Source of the DNA: Pyropia yezoensis
Lineage: Eukaryota > Rhodophyta > Bangiophyceae > Bangiales > Bangiaceae
DNA: 64,000 bases
Direction of reading: 5' to 3'
Assembly (NCBI GenBank): GCA_009829735.1
Contig: CM020619.1
Span: 20,403,816 to 20,467,815 of the forward strand
A program made the translations under genes and the position numbers. Below the pieces are notes generated by a model. The model had not been told where the DNA came from. It ran no database searches and worked only from the letters and a program-made list of their open reading frames with translations. Positions 32,612 through 44,800 of this stretch are shown piece by piece. Within the stretch, counting starts at the first letter, position 1. Every line of letters begins with the position of its first letter.

Positions 32612-34117
32612 TCAGACAACATGGAACATTGATGGGCCATGTGACGCCGGTTCCCAACAAAGGTAACAACGGTACGGGCGTCGACTATCCATGGTACGTA
32701 CTCCCACGAACTGGGGCGTGGGCCCCTTGAACCCAAACACTTGACCCGACCCGTTCTTCTCAGTTTCCTTCTCTAGGGGGCCCTTAAGGATCGTAGAGGG
32801 GCCCATAGGATTAACAGCCATCAACGTAGACGAGTCCAATGAACGATTGGGCCTCGGCTCAGTGGGTCTGCGGACGGTTCCGGAGGGGCCAGCCTTGGTC
32901 ACAGACGACCCCCGGGCCATCTTGATAACCTCGGTAGCCGCCTTGTTCTTGCCCGCAGTAAACGTCACCAGCTGCTGGTACGTACGGTCAGGGATATTGT
33001 CAGCAAATGCGTCCGTACGTAGGTACTCAGGGAGCCCTTGAATCAGCTGCTGTTTCATGGTACCTTCGGTGTGGATGTTACCGCATAGTTCCTTCAGACC
33101 CCGTAAGCGTACCGCACAGGCCTTGATACCCTCATCTGGTTCCTTGGCGGCCCGACTGAACTTGTCCTGCCCCAGTGCCGACGCATGGGGTTCAGCGTAC
33201 GTTTCAAGGAACCAGTAAACAGCCTCGGGGTAACTCGTGATCGAAGCGCCACCTGACGCGCTTGAGGAGTCCGGAAGGGCCCGAGTGTACCGCAGGTCCG
33301 CGTCCCTAGACAGGAAATGAGGGATCGCGTACAGGGCCATGCCCTCGGAAACCCCATTATCGTTACATGCCTTAACCAGTTTGCGGAGCCGCGTGAACAC
33401 TTTCAGGGCCTCTTTCCCAGAGAAGTTAGGGTACCCAGAAAAAGACTGTTTCATGTTACGAGCAACCCGTCCCATCTTGCAGGCTCCTCGCGTTCCATAG
33501 GTCGATTTCTTGTTCCGTAGGCGATACGTACGATAGTCCAGGACCCAAGCAAAACGATCATCGGAACACGTGATTACCTGGGGCTCGGTTCGTGGATTCC
33601 GAATGGGTTCGAGGTCCTCCTCGTCAAAAACGGATGAAAATGTGGTACCAGAGAAAGAAAAGGAAGAGGAGCCACTCGAATGATGACGACGCCGGCGACG
33701 GCGGGAACGAGAAAGATCGGAACGACTGGTATCACGGGACCCACCCTGGCCAGCAGGACTCTGGCTCAGGGCCTGGGAACCAGTAGCCATAATCTCATCT
33801 CGAAACGTTTCCAGTGTGGACACAATGTCCGGAAACCCAGCAACAGTAGCCGAAGGTGGAACTGGGGTCCCTGACTCTGAACCCGCGTCACCACGTAAAT
33901 CCTGACCCGTTGTAGCCCGGATCCCACCCGGGGGCGCTGTCTCCCGACGAGGAGTCCCTGTCGGCCCGCCTCCGCCACGGTTCGACGGACCCGAGGGACC
34001 GCCGCGGCCACGGCCAGCGGGAGTAACCATCGAAACGTCCGACGGCTCACCACGGCCCCGACCGCCCGATGGGCTAGGGTCCTTCATGTTGGCCGTGCGG
34101 CACCTGACCTGAACCAA
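32612..34117 (-). pseudogene. Element A gag
   Basis: The long frame ends in a broken zinc knuckle. The capsid region includes KQSFSGYPNFSGKEALKVF and KQQLIQGLPEYLRTDAF (near 33050), shared with B and R3. The N-terminus is Gly/Arg-rich with an RSRRRRRRH stretch. The knuckle starts YRCYLCWEP near 32680, but a frameshift sends the original HMAHQC part into the neighbouring frame (32419-32736). A start at 34117 is possible, yet the first ATG inside (34087, MKDPSPSGGRGRGEP) may be the real one; the segment before it has no match in kind. Confidence 0.75.
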
Positions 34118-34207
34118 ACGATCTTGTTACTAGGAATGGAAACCAAGGAACCACACGCCACAGAGAAAGAAGAGGGCTGTCCCGATACGGGAGAAGAGTA
34201 AAGCCCT

Positions 34208-34224
34208 CCCCTGCTGCTCCACCA
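34208..34224 (-). promoter_or_regulatory. Primer binding site of element A
   Basis: The minus strand reads TGGTGGAGCAGCAGGGG, starting with the TGG expected from pairing to a tRNA CCA end. The same 17 bases stand before the LTR tails of element B and the R1-type fragment. The primer tRNA should end in GCUCCACCA; its identity is not known to me. Confidence 0.65.
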
Positions 34225-35066
34225 TAAATGCAGCGCAATGGGACCCAAATTCCCTGACCCAGAAACCACAACCACACTCACAGAGACCACAGTCCGAAGC
34301 CCAGCAAGGAGCAGGTAAGAGCCCTTGCTGATTCACTCGCCCGCCACGATACCAGGCAAAGGTAAACAGGACAAAAGCCCGAGGGAGAAGGAACCCAAAG
34401 CACTGTTGATTTTACAAGGTGGCCCCGGGGAGAACCCCGGAGCACCCCTCAAGAACCTCCCCCCCTGGCCCCTCCAGGGGCCCTGAGCGAGGCCCCCAGA
34501 GGGCGCCCCCAGCGGGCCAAGTGCCAGCAAGGCACCGGCCGCTCACCGGGCCAACACATAAAAAGCAAGCGAAATCCCCCCACACACAAATGCCAATCCC
34601 CGAAAAAAGCCCACTGGGAAAAAGGGGAAAGACACGAAATCACGCAAAAAAAACAAATGCGAAAAAGCATACAAATAACCCGAAGGTCACTATGCCCCAA
34701 CCCGGCAAGTCCACCGCTCCGGGTGACCAATCAGGGCACCGGGCGTGTCGCCACTGCCCCGGGCCACCGATGCGGGGATCCTCGGCCAGCGCGTGGTTCC
34801 ACGTAACGCTGCCGGGCGGGTCCCAAGTCAGTCTCCCGGGTTCCAACGGACCTCGGGGCTCAGAACGCCACACATATCCAGGGGGAAAGAAGTAAATCTC
34901 TATTCAAAAAACCATTATCAATAAAACCCCTCCCGTGGATTAGATGTTTTCCCAACCTACCCAGGTTAAACCCCTGACCTTCTTGTTGATCCCTCCCAAT
35001 GACTCGTCCCATAGTAGTGTTCCATTGACGAACGATCAGGCCTGCCTTCGTGTTTCCCCTTCAGGG
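34225..35066. other. Element A 5' LTR remnant and spacer to element B
   Basis: 34225-34290 resembles the LTR tail upstream of element B. Beyond this no repeat partner or gene is seen; 34420-34560 is very GC-rich and 34560-34700 is A-rich on the plus strand. Confidence 0.35.
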
Positions 35067-36776
35067 TCAAGAACGGGAACACAGATCCGCACCCGGCTCA
35101 ATGTTCCATGGCCACACGGCATATATAGCCTTAGAGGGCTCCAGTAGTGCCACGGTCTCTTCCTGCCGCAGTGGGGGTTCGGTACCAACACGTTCACAGT
35201 ACTGAACAACCTTAGGCCTGTCGAATTTATGGCACGGTTCCCATGTGTCCTCGGACTCTGCGTACCCCCACCAGCGGACCAGGAGCCATAGGTTCCCATC
35301 ACTGTCCCGGTCATGCCCCACAAGACGTTCCCAGACAAAAGGGGTGCCTGAGGCTTCGTAGTCCATAGGTACAAGAGGGTCTGGTGGCCCGTGTTAACAG
35401 GACGTGGAGTCAGTGTGTCCAGCAGGCGTGGGTGCCCGGGCTACATGGTCACTGCTTACCCTGTCACGGATCCCCTCGACCAGAAGGGTGAATGTGTGCC
35501 CGTCCCGGTCCACGATACGATAGGGACCCTTGACCTTCTGCTCCAACTTCTGCCGGCTGTCATCATTGGTATCAACGTAGACTCAGTCCCCGATACGCAG
35601 GGCCTCGTTGACCGGAGTGACCCGCTTGTCGTTCCCTCTCTTGTACCGCTTCTGTGCCAGGTCCAGGTTCTTACGGACCGTAAAGGCCAAGTTCGTTAGA
35701 TGGGCCCGTCTCGCCTCTCGGACCTGTCGCGCGGTACCAGTGAACTCCTTAGGGTATGGGAAACCAGGGAGCTGCTCCAGGGCAAAGGTATGGACCCGGT
35801 CAGGGATCACGAACTCAAACGGGGCCACACCGGCACTCTGTTGGGGCCTCGTGTTATAGGCAACCGTGAGCACGGAAACCAACTTGTCCCAATGGTCCTG
35901 GTGGTCCTCAATGCACGTGCGGAGCTGGGCTACTATGGTACGATTAAACCGTTCCACTCTTCCTCGGGTCTCGGGATGGTACGTGGTGGAAGTAACATGC
36001 TTGATCCCAAGGAGCCCGCAAACGCCACGGAAGTATGTGGACGCTAACTGGGGCCCATTGTCCGTTAGAAAGGTCTCCAGGGGACCATAGGAAGCCACCC
36101 ACGTATCCAGAAAAGCCGAGGCTACCACTGCCGCGTCCTGGCTCCCAAGAGGAGCCACTCGGGTCAGCTTGGTAAACCGGTCCACAATGACAAGAAGGTA
36201 CCGGTTCCATCTGACGGTCCAGGGTAAGGGGCCCAAGAGGTCAAGGCACACGTCCTTGAAGGGCTTCGTTGCAGGGAACAGTTTGAGCGGGTTGGTCCGC
36301 CGTCTCCCTTGGACCCGGCCCTTGGAACACGAGGTACGGTTGAAAACAAAGGCGTGCACATCTGCCACCATAGACTCCCAGTAAAATACCCGCCTCATAG
36401 AGGTATACATCTTGTTCATGCCTGGGTGCCCTGCGTGTCCCGGTTCATGTTCCAAGCTTAGAACCTCTTGTTGTAGTGCCTTGAAGACCACGATCTGGAC
36501 CGCTCGGTCAAAAGGAGCCAATCGTACCAGTAACCCTTCCGGCGTTTCCCCGTACCTTGAGTTCACGTTCTGGTCCATCTCTTTCCGTATTTCCTGGCAA
36601 CGCTGGCCCTGACCTTGGGCCTCGAGGATCCCGTCGACTGTCAGAGGAGGGTACCGTGTGCCTGTCTTAAAGTTCGGCCGGGTCCAACCAGTAATAAAGT
36701 TAGCCAAGGTCAACAACGAGGGTATCTCATCAGGTATAGGGCCCCTGTCGTATCCCGTGTTATTCAAGCGTGACAT
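35067..36776 (-). pseudogene. Element B integrase and chromodomain
   Basis: Zinc domain GHAGHPGMNKMY, core DLLGPLP, FLTDNGPQLAS and YHPETRGRVERFNR (catalytic Glu kept). The frame stops at 35585-35583, where TGA replaces the Trp codon of GDWVYVDT, and the chromodomain follows at 35366-35067 (LWLLVRWWGYAESEDTWEP). Confidence 0.8.
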
Positions 36777-36821
36777 AAATTCCGCTGCGTGATGATGTTG
36801 CCCGGGACGGTACTCAACGGT

Positions 36822-38523
36822 TTACTGGAACTCTGCCAGCCGAAGGCGCCGGCGGGCCAAACGTCCATGGGCCCCGTCCATATGTAACATCCATTTCAGT
36901 GCCGTATGGTCCGTTCGTACCACAAAGCGTGTCCCTTCAAGGTACGGTCGTAACAGAAACAGAGCCCAAACAACGGCAAGACACTCACGTTCCGTGGTAC
37001 TGTAGTTACACTCAGCCGGGGTCAGCACACGGCTCCAGTAACCCACGGGCTTGTAGGCCCCGTCCCCTTGGTCCTGTAGCAAAACGCACCCTATCTGGGT
37101 AGCGCTAGCATCCGTATCCACAATGTACTGACCCGTGCGTTTCGGAAGAGCCAGAATGGGAGTGTGTGTCAGACGGTACTTGAGCTCTTCAAAAGCCTCC
37201 GTCTGGGCCGGGGTAAACGGGGGTAACGGGTCTGGGACCTTGGTACTGGTCATGGCCAATAGGGGTCGGGCTACCTTGGCGTAGTCCTTGACAAAGCGCC
37301 GGTACACATTGCACATTCCTAGGAAACTGCGAAGGTCTTTCTTGGTCCTTGGGGTCTTAGCTTCTCGGAGCCCAACCAGGTTCTTCTCGTTTACACGGAG
37401 TTGACCCTTACCAACAATGTGCCCGAGTTACTCCACTTCATCCTGGAACAAAAAGCACTTGGTAGCCTTGAGGGAAACACCGGCCCTAGCTAGTAACCCG
37501 AAGATCTCTTCCAGATGGGCCAGGTGCTCCTGAAGATCCTTGGAGAACACGATGATGTCATCCAGGTACACAAGGCACGTCTTCCACTTAACCCCAGAGA
37601 GGATCTTTTCAATGGCCCTCTGGAACGTAGCCGGGGCGTTGGTAAGACCCAATGGGAGCCGGATGTATCTGAAGGTTCCTTCGTGACACGGTAGCTTCTC
37701 CCAGGATATCGATACAGTCGTCCATGCGCGGTAACGGGTAGGTATCCTTAACCGTGACCTCGTTCAAGCGCCGGCAATCCACACAGAACCTAGGGGTACC
37801 ATCGGACTTCGGGACCAACACAACCGGGAGGGACCACTCAGCCTGGGATGGTTCAATGACCCCGAGCCCGGTCTGCTTTTCCACTTGTTCCTTGATAAGG
37901 TCCCGATGATTGAGCCCGGTGCGGTACGGTTGGGACCAAATGGGTTTGGCCCCTTCGTTGAGGGTAATCCGGTGAGGGGTCACATCAATGCATCCCAGTT
38001 GCCCATTCCATAGGTCCTTGTAACGGTCCAAAAGTTCGCGTACAGCCTGGTGTAGCTCAGGCGGGATCAGTTCATACGCGACCTCGGGCATCTGGACCGG
38101 GGTTCCGTCAGGCTTCTTGTCCGTCGTGTCCGGCTCAGGGACCGTGGTTCCGGCGGGTCCCTTGGGAGTCACGTCCCCCGGTGCCGACGCTTGGCTCAAC
38201 GGGTTCTCTTTCTCTGGCCCCTGGGTGACAAGTGGAGCGGCCCCCTCACTAAGGGCCGACAAGTATTCCGTAGGGACCTCGAGCACGGGACCATCGTACG
38301 GTATGGCCACGCCAACGGCAAAGTTCTTGGGCAGGTTGACAGCCCGGTCCGAGATGTTCATAACATGGATCCGAAAGTCCCGTCGGGTCCGTATCGTAGC
38401 CAGTGCGTTGTGTAACCGGACCCCCATCTTGGCCATCTTATGGGGCCTCTCGTACAATAAACTTCTCTTATTGGTACCGCACTTGACATAAACCGCTTGT
38501 AGGGACCGGGGAGCCAAAGTCAC
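36822..38523 (-). pseudogene. Element B reverse transcriptase and RNase H
   Basis: RT pieces lie in two frames. 38523-37690 holds FCVDCRRLNEV and the fingers region. 37652-37428 holds YLDDIIVF (near 37560), with part of the palm lost between 37690 and 37650 compared with A. RNase H (37316-36822) holds YIVDTDASATQIG and TERECLAVVWALFLL. Confidence 0.78.
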
Positions 38524-39079
38524 GCCCTTGGACTGGTACAGGGCCGAGGGATCTTGACGTAAAGGGTTGCCCTTGGCAGGAAAAGCCCTCTGGGCCGTGC
38601 CCTCCCAGGTCCTCTTGGCGTAGGACAGGAACCCAAGGTTTCAAAGGACCGACTCGGTCCCAGAGTAGATAGCCTTGACATGTTCCTTTTGGAAATCCAT
38701 CCCAAGGATCAATGGGACAGAAAGGGCCGTAACGACAAGGAACTCAAACTCCATCGGCTTCCCGTTGACAATGACCGATAGTTTCAGGACTCCCCGGGCC
38801 TTGAGCAGTTGCCCGAAAGCGTCACAGCCCATGGGTAGACTTACGAGCCCTGGAAGCTAATCTTTGCCATCCACAGGGTAAGATGTCCTCACGTACCGCA
38901 CTAGGTCCCGCTCCTGTGTCCAAAATGGCCGTCGCTTCCTTGGGGTCGTCTTGGTCCAAACGTACAAAAGCATTCAAAGCAAAGTTCCTCTTACGCAGTA
39001 CAAGCAAGGTGCCCTTGAACCCATATGGCTTCTTCATTCCCATTCGACGTCGGAGCCCAGACCTGGACCGCCTTGCCAA
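38523..39079 (-). pseudogene. Element B protease region
   Basis: LDTGAGPSAVREDIL (near 38920) is the protease signature. A frame change near 38825 leads to 38832-38641 with VTALSVPLILGMDFQKEH. The N-terminal end is also out of frame with gag. Confidence 0.75.
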
Positions 39080-39378
39080 AGAGGGTATACAGGAACAAGG
39101 GGTGGGCAGAACAATGGGAGACTCAGAACGAACAGGTACAATGGGGCCCTTGAAGATCTTCGAGAACCCCAGCTTAGTTGCAAACGAGCAGGTGCTATCC
39201 CGACGATGGGGAGGGGATCGTTTGGATCCGCCCCCCGGTACTCTATTCCCGAGGGTCCCGGCGCCTGGGAACCGACGGTAAGATGGTACACTTGGTCCGC
39301 CTCGTCAACTGACAAGTTGATCCCTTCACACAGAGCCTGGACCATGGCAACACGTATCTGGCGATGGAACTGACGGTC

Positions 39379-40975
39379 CTAGTTGGGCTTAACGTCGGTC
39401 CTCTGGCTCCGGCCCCGTGTAGCCGCAAGGATCGAGTCCCGGGCCTGGATAACCGCTTTCCATTGGGCCTCGGATAACATGGAACATTGATGGGCCATGT
39501 GGCCCGGTTCCCAGCTAATGTAACAACGGTACGGGCGCCGGCTATCCATGGTACGTACCCCCATGAACTGGGGCGCGGATCCCTTGAACACCAAGCACTT
39601 GGCCCGACCCGTTCTTTTCAGTTTCCTTGTCAAAGGGGCCCTGAAGGATCGTCGAGGGGCCCATAGGATTGACTGCCATTAACGGTGACGGGTCCGGGGT
39701 TGGCTTAGGCCGAAAATCAGTAGGCCTTCGGGCGGGAACAGAGGGACCAGCCATACTTAAAGAGGACCCTTGGGCCATCTTAATAACGTCCGTGGCTGCC
39801 TTGTACTTGCCCGCAGTAAAAGTACCCAACTGCTGGTACGTGCGATCGGGAACGTTGTAGACAAACGCGTCAGTGCGCAGGTACTCAGCGAGCCCTTGGA
39901 TCAGCTGCTGTTTCATGGTGCCCTTAGTATGGATGTTCCCGCACAGTTCCGTTAGGCCCCGGAGACGGACTGCGAAGACCTCGATGCGCTCGTCTGGTTC
40001 CTTAGCGGCCCGACGGAACCTGTCCTGAGCCAGGGCCAGTGCATGGGGGTCTGCGTACGTCTCAAGGAACCAGCTAACGGCCTCTGGGTAAATTGTGATC
40101 GAGGAGCCACCAGACGCGCTGGACGAGTCCAGAAGAGCCCGTGTGTGCCGTAGTTCCGCGTCACCAGAGAGGAAATTTGGGATCGCTTAAAGGGCCATGC
40201 CCTCGGAGACCGCGTTGTCGTTACAAGCCTTTACCAGATTGCGGAGCCACGTGAACACTTTCAGGGCCTCCTTATCAGAGAGATTAGGGTACCCAGCAAA
40301 AGAGTGTTTCATGTTACGCGCGACCCGTCCCATCTTACGAGCCTCACGTGTCCCATAGGTAGCGTTCTTGTTCCTCAGACGGTACGTACTGTAAACTATG
40401 ACCCGAGCGAAGCGATCGTCTGAACACTTAATCAACTGGGGCTCGGTCCGTGAGTACTCAGAGGTCTCAAGGTCCTTCTCATCCAGGACAGAAAAAAACA
40501 TGGTACCCGAGGAAGAGGACGTACAGGAACCACGGGAATGGTGACGACGCCGACGACGGCGGGAACGGGATCGATTGGAACGACTGGTATCATGGGACCC
40601 ACCCTGACCAGCAGGACTCTGGCTCAGGGCCTGGGATACAGTCGCCATAGTCTCATCTCGAAACGTTTCCAGTGTGGACACAATGTCTTGGGACCCAGCA
40701 ACAGGAGCCAAAGGTGGAACTCGGGTCCCTGTCTCAGAACCCGCATCCCGATGTAAATCCTGACCCATAGTAGCCCAAATCTCACCCGGGGGCGCTGTCC
40801 CCCGACGCGGAATCCCTGTCTGCCCGCCTCCGCCACGGCCCAACGGACCCGAGGGACCGCCACGGCCGCGACCAGCGGGAGTAAACATAGAAACGTCCGA
40901 CGGCGCACCACGGCCGCGACCTCCCGAGGGAACAGGGTCCGTCCTGTTGGCCGTGCGGTACTCGACCTGAACCAA
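39379..40975 (-). pseudogene. Element B gag
   Basis: Collinear with element A gag, from the Gly/Arg-rich N-terminus (40975) through SFAGYPNLSDKEALKVFTWL and LIQGLAEYLRTDAFV. It is cut by a stop at 40187 (TAA where A has a Tyr codon) and by frameshifts near 39950 and 39540. The zinc knuckle CYISWEPGHMAHQC has Ser in place of the second Cys. Confidence 0.75.
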
Positions 40976-41065
40976 ACAATCTCGTTACCAGAAATAGGAA
41001 CCAAGGAACCAAACGCTACTGAGAAACGAAAGAGCTGTCCCGATACGGGAGAGAAGTATAGCCCT

Positions 41066-41082
41066 CCCCTGCTGCTCCACCA
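41066..41082 (-). promoter_or_regulatory. Primer binding site of element B
   Basis: TGGTGGAGCAGCAGGGG on the minus strand, identical to that of element A, preceded by the LTR tail GCTACATTTA. Confidence 0.65.
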
Positions 41083-41127
41083 TAAATGTAGCGTAATGGA
41101 ACCCAGGTTCCCGAAACCACACACCAC

Positions 41128-41825
41128 AAGAGACTCCAGAGGCCTTCGCCTGCCGTGTCCGGGAGATGAGCGAGGCTTGTGGCAACTTTTACCCTGAGGA
41201 CGGGCTCAAGATGATCTTCTCGAAAGGGCTTCCTGAATATCTTCAAGTGGACGCGGAGAACTACATCCAGGAACATCAAGATCATACCTTCCAGCAGTTG
41301 ATGGCCTGCACCCAGGGCAAGTACCGGCAAGCCAAGGCCCTCCAAGCTCCCATGGTATCAACTCCCAAGCCGTTGTTGCGAGCTCGTCCCGGACCCGACA
41401 AGTATAAGGGAGGTGATAGCCCTGTACCGGTACTCGCACTTGGCGAGGCCTCACCCGTGGGATCAGGGGACAAGTGTGGCGGCTTCATTTCTAAGAAGCA
41501 ACCATCCCCGGTCGCCCCCAAGCAGGTCAAGAACCAGCGGTTCCGGTCTTGTTGGCTGTGCCAACAGGAGGACCACATATCCTACCAGTGCCCGACCATT
41601 TCCAAGGACCTCCAGGAGAAGCTCAAGCGTCAAGGACTGGTGTTTGCCAAGGCAGTCAACTGGGCTGACCGGCGAGCACCCTCAAAAATGGACAAGGTAC
41701 AGGTACACGCAATTCGGGTGGCAACCTTGCAGAGCATCACAGAGGATCTGGCAAGGGAAGCTCCTACGGACTTTGACCTTGAGACCGGAACCTCTAAGGA
41801 ATCCTCGGACCCGGGAAACGAGTAG
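41128..41825 (+). pseudogene. R3 gag, C-terminal part with zinc knuckle
   Basis: The frame is open from about 41120 (EAFACRVREM, aligning with KACAVRLRGL of element A gag), so coding enters from the truncated side before the ATG at 41166. KGLPEYLQVDAENY matches the capsid end of A/B. The zinc knuckle CWLCQQEDHISYQC (CX2CX4HX4C) is intact near 41550. Roughly the first 300 residues of gag are missing. Confidence 0.8.
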
Positions 41826-41843
41826 GGCAGGCGCTCTCCCCAA

Positions 41844-44800
41844 GTGCCTTCCCGAATCTCCGACGGCGGGGAACTTCTACCCGTTCTCCCCTTGCGTGTC
41901 GGGAGAAGGGACGGCAGTTACCTGCAACTGGTAGCCGCCTGGACACCCTGTTTGTTCAAGGGGACCTTGCTTGTCCTACGTAAGGAAAACCTCAAGATTA
42001 ATGCTCGTATGCGTGTGGGGGATAGCCTCCCCAAAGCTGTTACGCCGGTGGTTGACACGGGAGCCGGACCAAGCGTCATTACTGAGAACCTGTTACCTCC
42101 GGGCTGGCGTCGACATGCCTGGAGAGCGCCTACCAGGACCCATATTGTCGACGCTTCGGGTCAAACCCTACGACCGCTTGGCCGTCTTCCTGTCGCCATC
42201 TATGTCAACAATGAACCAATGCTTTTTCCCTTTCTAGTAGTCAAGATTCTATCAGTCCCCCTCATCCTAGGCTGGGAGTTCCAGAAGCGGCATGTCAGGA
42301 GTGTTCTGCCCGGAGAAGGAAAGGTGCAGTTCAACCATGGGTTTGTGTCACCAGTGCTGGAGCATCTGGACGCCAAGGTTCGTGTAGTCAAGAACAAGAA
42401 GGAACGCATCCAACCCTCTACCTTGACTCTCTTCAAACCGGTGCTCCTGCCTCCTCGCTCGGAGACCAAGGTTCAAGTAACGACCCGGACTGCAGGTCAA
42501 TGCCTGATATACGGACGTAAGAAATTTCTGGCGAAACACCGATTATACTTGGCCCACGGACATCACAAGAAGGTGGAAAGGCACACCCCATTCTCGGTGC
42601 TAATCGTCAACGTGAGCCGGAAGCCGATAACCCTCGCCAAGGGCACTCGAGTTGGTACAGCAGAGCCGTACCGGGGGTCTACCCGTGCTATGAGCAAGGA
42701 GGACCTCTTGAACCTGCAACAAGAACTGGCATCCAACTTAACGGCCTTAGACGTACCTCCGAGACAAGAGCAGGCTAGCAGCGCCACCCCGAAGCCCGAT
42801 CAAGCACCATCCGAGACGCCGAAGGTCAACCAGGAAAATGTCCCTCCCGACTTGAAGGAGGCACTAGAGAAGCTTCTCCAGGAATATCGGCACCTGTGGT
42901 CTCGAGTGCATGGCAAGATGGACGCCACTCTACACCGGATTCAACTCAAGCCAGATGCCAAGCCAGTGCACCTGCAACCATACCGGGCTGGACCTCATCG
43001 CCGAGTGAGATTGAGAAGCAGGTTAACAAGATGCTCAAGATGGATTTTATCGAGCCGTCTGATGGCGAGTGGGCCTTCCCGGTGGTAGTCGTCCCGAAAC
43101 CTGGCGGTCACTTCCGTTTCTGCGTTGACTACAGGCGCCTGAACGAGATGGCAGTCAAGGATGTATACCCGATACCCCGGATGGATGATTGCATCGACTT
43201 TCTTGGTGATGCCACCCTCTTCTCAACGCTGGATTGTACTGCCGGTTTCTGACAGATCCCTCTGGCTGACGAGGACAAGGACAAGACCACCTTCACGTGC
43301 CACCTGGGACTATTCCGGTGCAAGCGTCTTCCTTTTGGTCTCACCAATGCTCCGGCGACCTTCCAGAGAGCCATCGACATCATCCTGTCGGGGCTAAGGT
43401 GGAGAACATGTTGGGTCTACCTGGACGATATTATCGTTTTCTCCAAGACCCCGGCGGAACACCTGGAGCACCTTCGAGAGGTCCTGGCTCTCCTGTCCCA
43501 GGCTAGAGTCACCCTGAAGGCCGAGAAGTGCCACCTGTTTGAGACTGAAGTGGAGTACCTGGGGCACGTGCTGAGTCCGGGGGAACTCCGAGGCAATGAG
43601 AAAAACATCAAGGCCCTCCAGCATGCACGACAACCTAAAACCCAGACGGAACTCATGAGCTTTCTGGGTATGTGCAACGTCTATCGCCGGTTCGTACGGG
43701 ATTATGCCCTGATTGGCCGGCCATTTGACCAAGCTCACCAGCAAGAAGCTCCCCGCACAACTCCCGGTGTTCGACGAGAGGCAGACCGCTGCCTTCGAAG
43801 AGCTCAAGAAGCGCCTGACCACAACTCCAGTACTGACGTTACCCAAGCGGGAGGGCCAGTTTGTCCTGGAGACTGATGCCTGTGGCGTCCAGGTGGGGTG
43901 CTCTCTCCTTCAGCAGCAACCTGATGCGCACTTCCTCCCGATAGGCTACTACAGCCGCGTCCTGACTCCAGCCGAGAAGAATTATTCCACGACGGAGCGC
44001 GAGTGCTTGGCGGTCGTCTGGGCTTGCTTCTTGTTACGCCCATATCTTGAAGGACAAGAGTTTCTCATCTGGACGGATCACGCCAGCCTAAGGTGGCTGC
44101 TATGCATGGACAGCAGCCAAGGAAGAGTTGCCCGGTGGCGCTTACGCCTTTCAGAATCCAAGTACAAGGTGTGCACCAGAGCAGGGAGGGAGCACCACTG
44201 CGCCGACACTATGTCCCGGCTGGAGGCTCCTGCAGCCGACACCGGTCCTATCCCGGAGGAATACCTTGTTTCATCCTCCCGAATGTCGGACGTGGCTGGC
44301 ATCCTCCCCTGTACGAGACACCCGAAGCTCATCAACCGGTAATCATACACCGGATGCTGGAAGCACAACTGACGGATCCTCAATGCTTGGAGCTTCGCCA
44401 CCAAATGGACCTGAACCGGAACAGTCGCTTCTCCGAGTCTACAGATGGACTCCTGGTACGGATGTCACCCTTCGATGGGGCAAATCAAGTCTACGTCCCC
44501 CGAGTCTACATCCTCCGCCTGGAGCACTCGTCTCCCCAGGCCGGACATCCTGGCATCAACCGGATGAATGCGTCGATGCGACGACACTATTACTGGGAAA
44601 CTATGGCCAGCGACGTCCATAAGTACCTGGAGGCTTGTGCTTCTTGTGCAAGGAACCGGTTGTCCCAGAGGAAGAAGACTTCTAAGCTACGCCTATTCCC
44701 TGTGGCGGAGCCCTTTGCAAGCTTAAGCATGGACATCCTGGGGCCCCTACCTGAAACATCCAGTGGCAATATATACCTGCTCATCATTTGTGACCGGTTC

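Larger units (their letters stand above)
28129..34224 (-). mobile_element. Ty3-type LTR retrotransposon A (minus strand)
   Basis: On the minus strand a primer binding site (34224-34208) is followed by gag, protease, RT, RNase H, integrase and a chromodomain. Its proteins are close relatives of element B (35067-41127). The upstream LTR tail (above 34224) resembles that of B for about 45-65 bp; I could not fix LTR outer ends. Frameshifts and stops show it is decayed. Confidence 0.85.
35067..41127 (-). mobile_element. Ty3-type LTR retrotransposon B (minus strand, same family as A)
   Basis: Same gene order and near-matching proteins as element A, but more broken: at least seven interruptions in gag-pol. 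The primer binding site is at 41082-41066. Only about 45 bp of the 5' LTR tail remain (41083-41127) before the sequence turns directly into element R3 gag, so the LTR is truncated. Confidence 0.83.
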
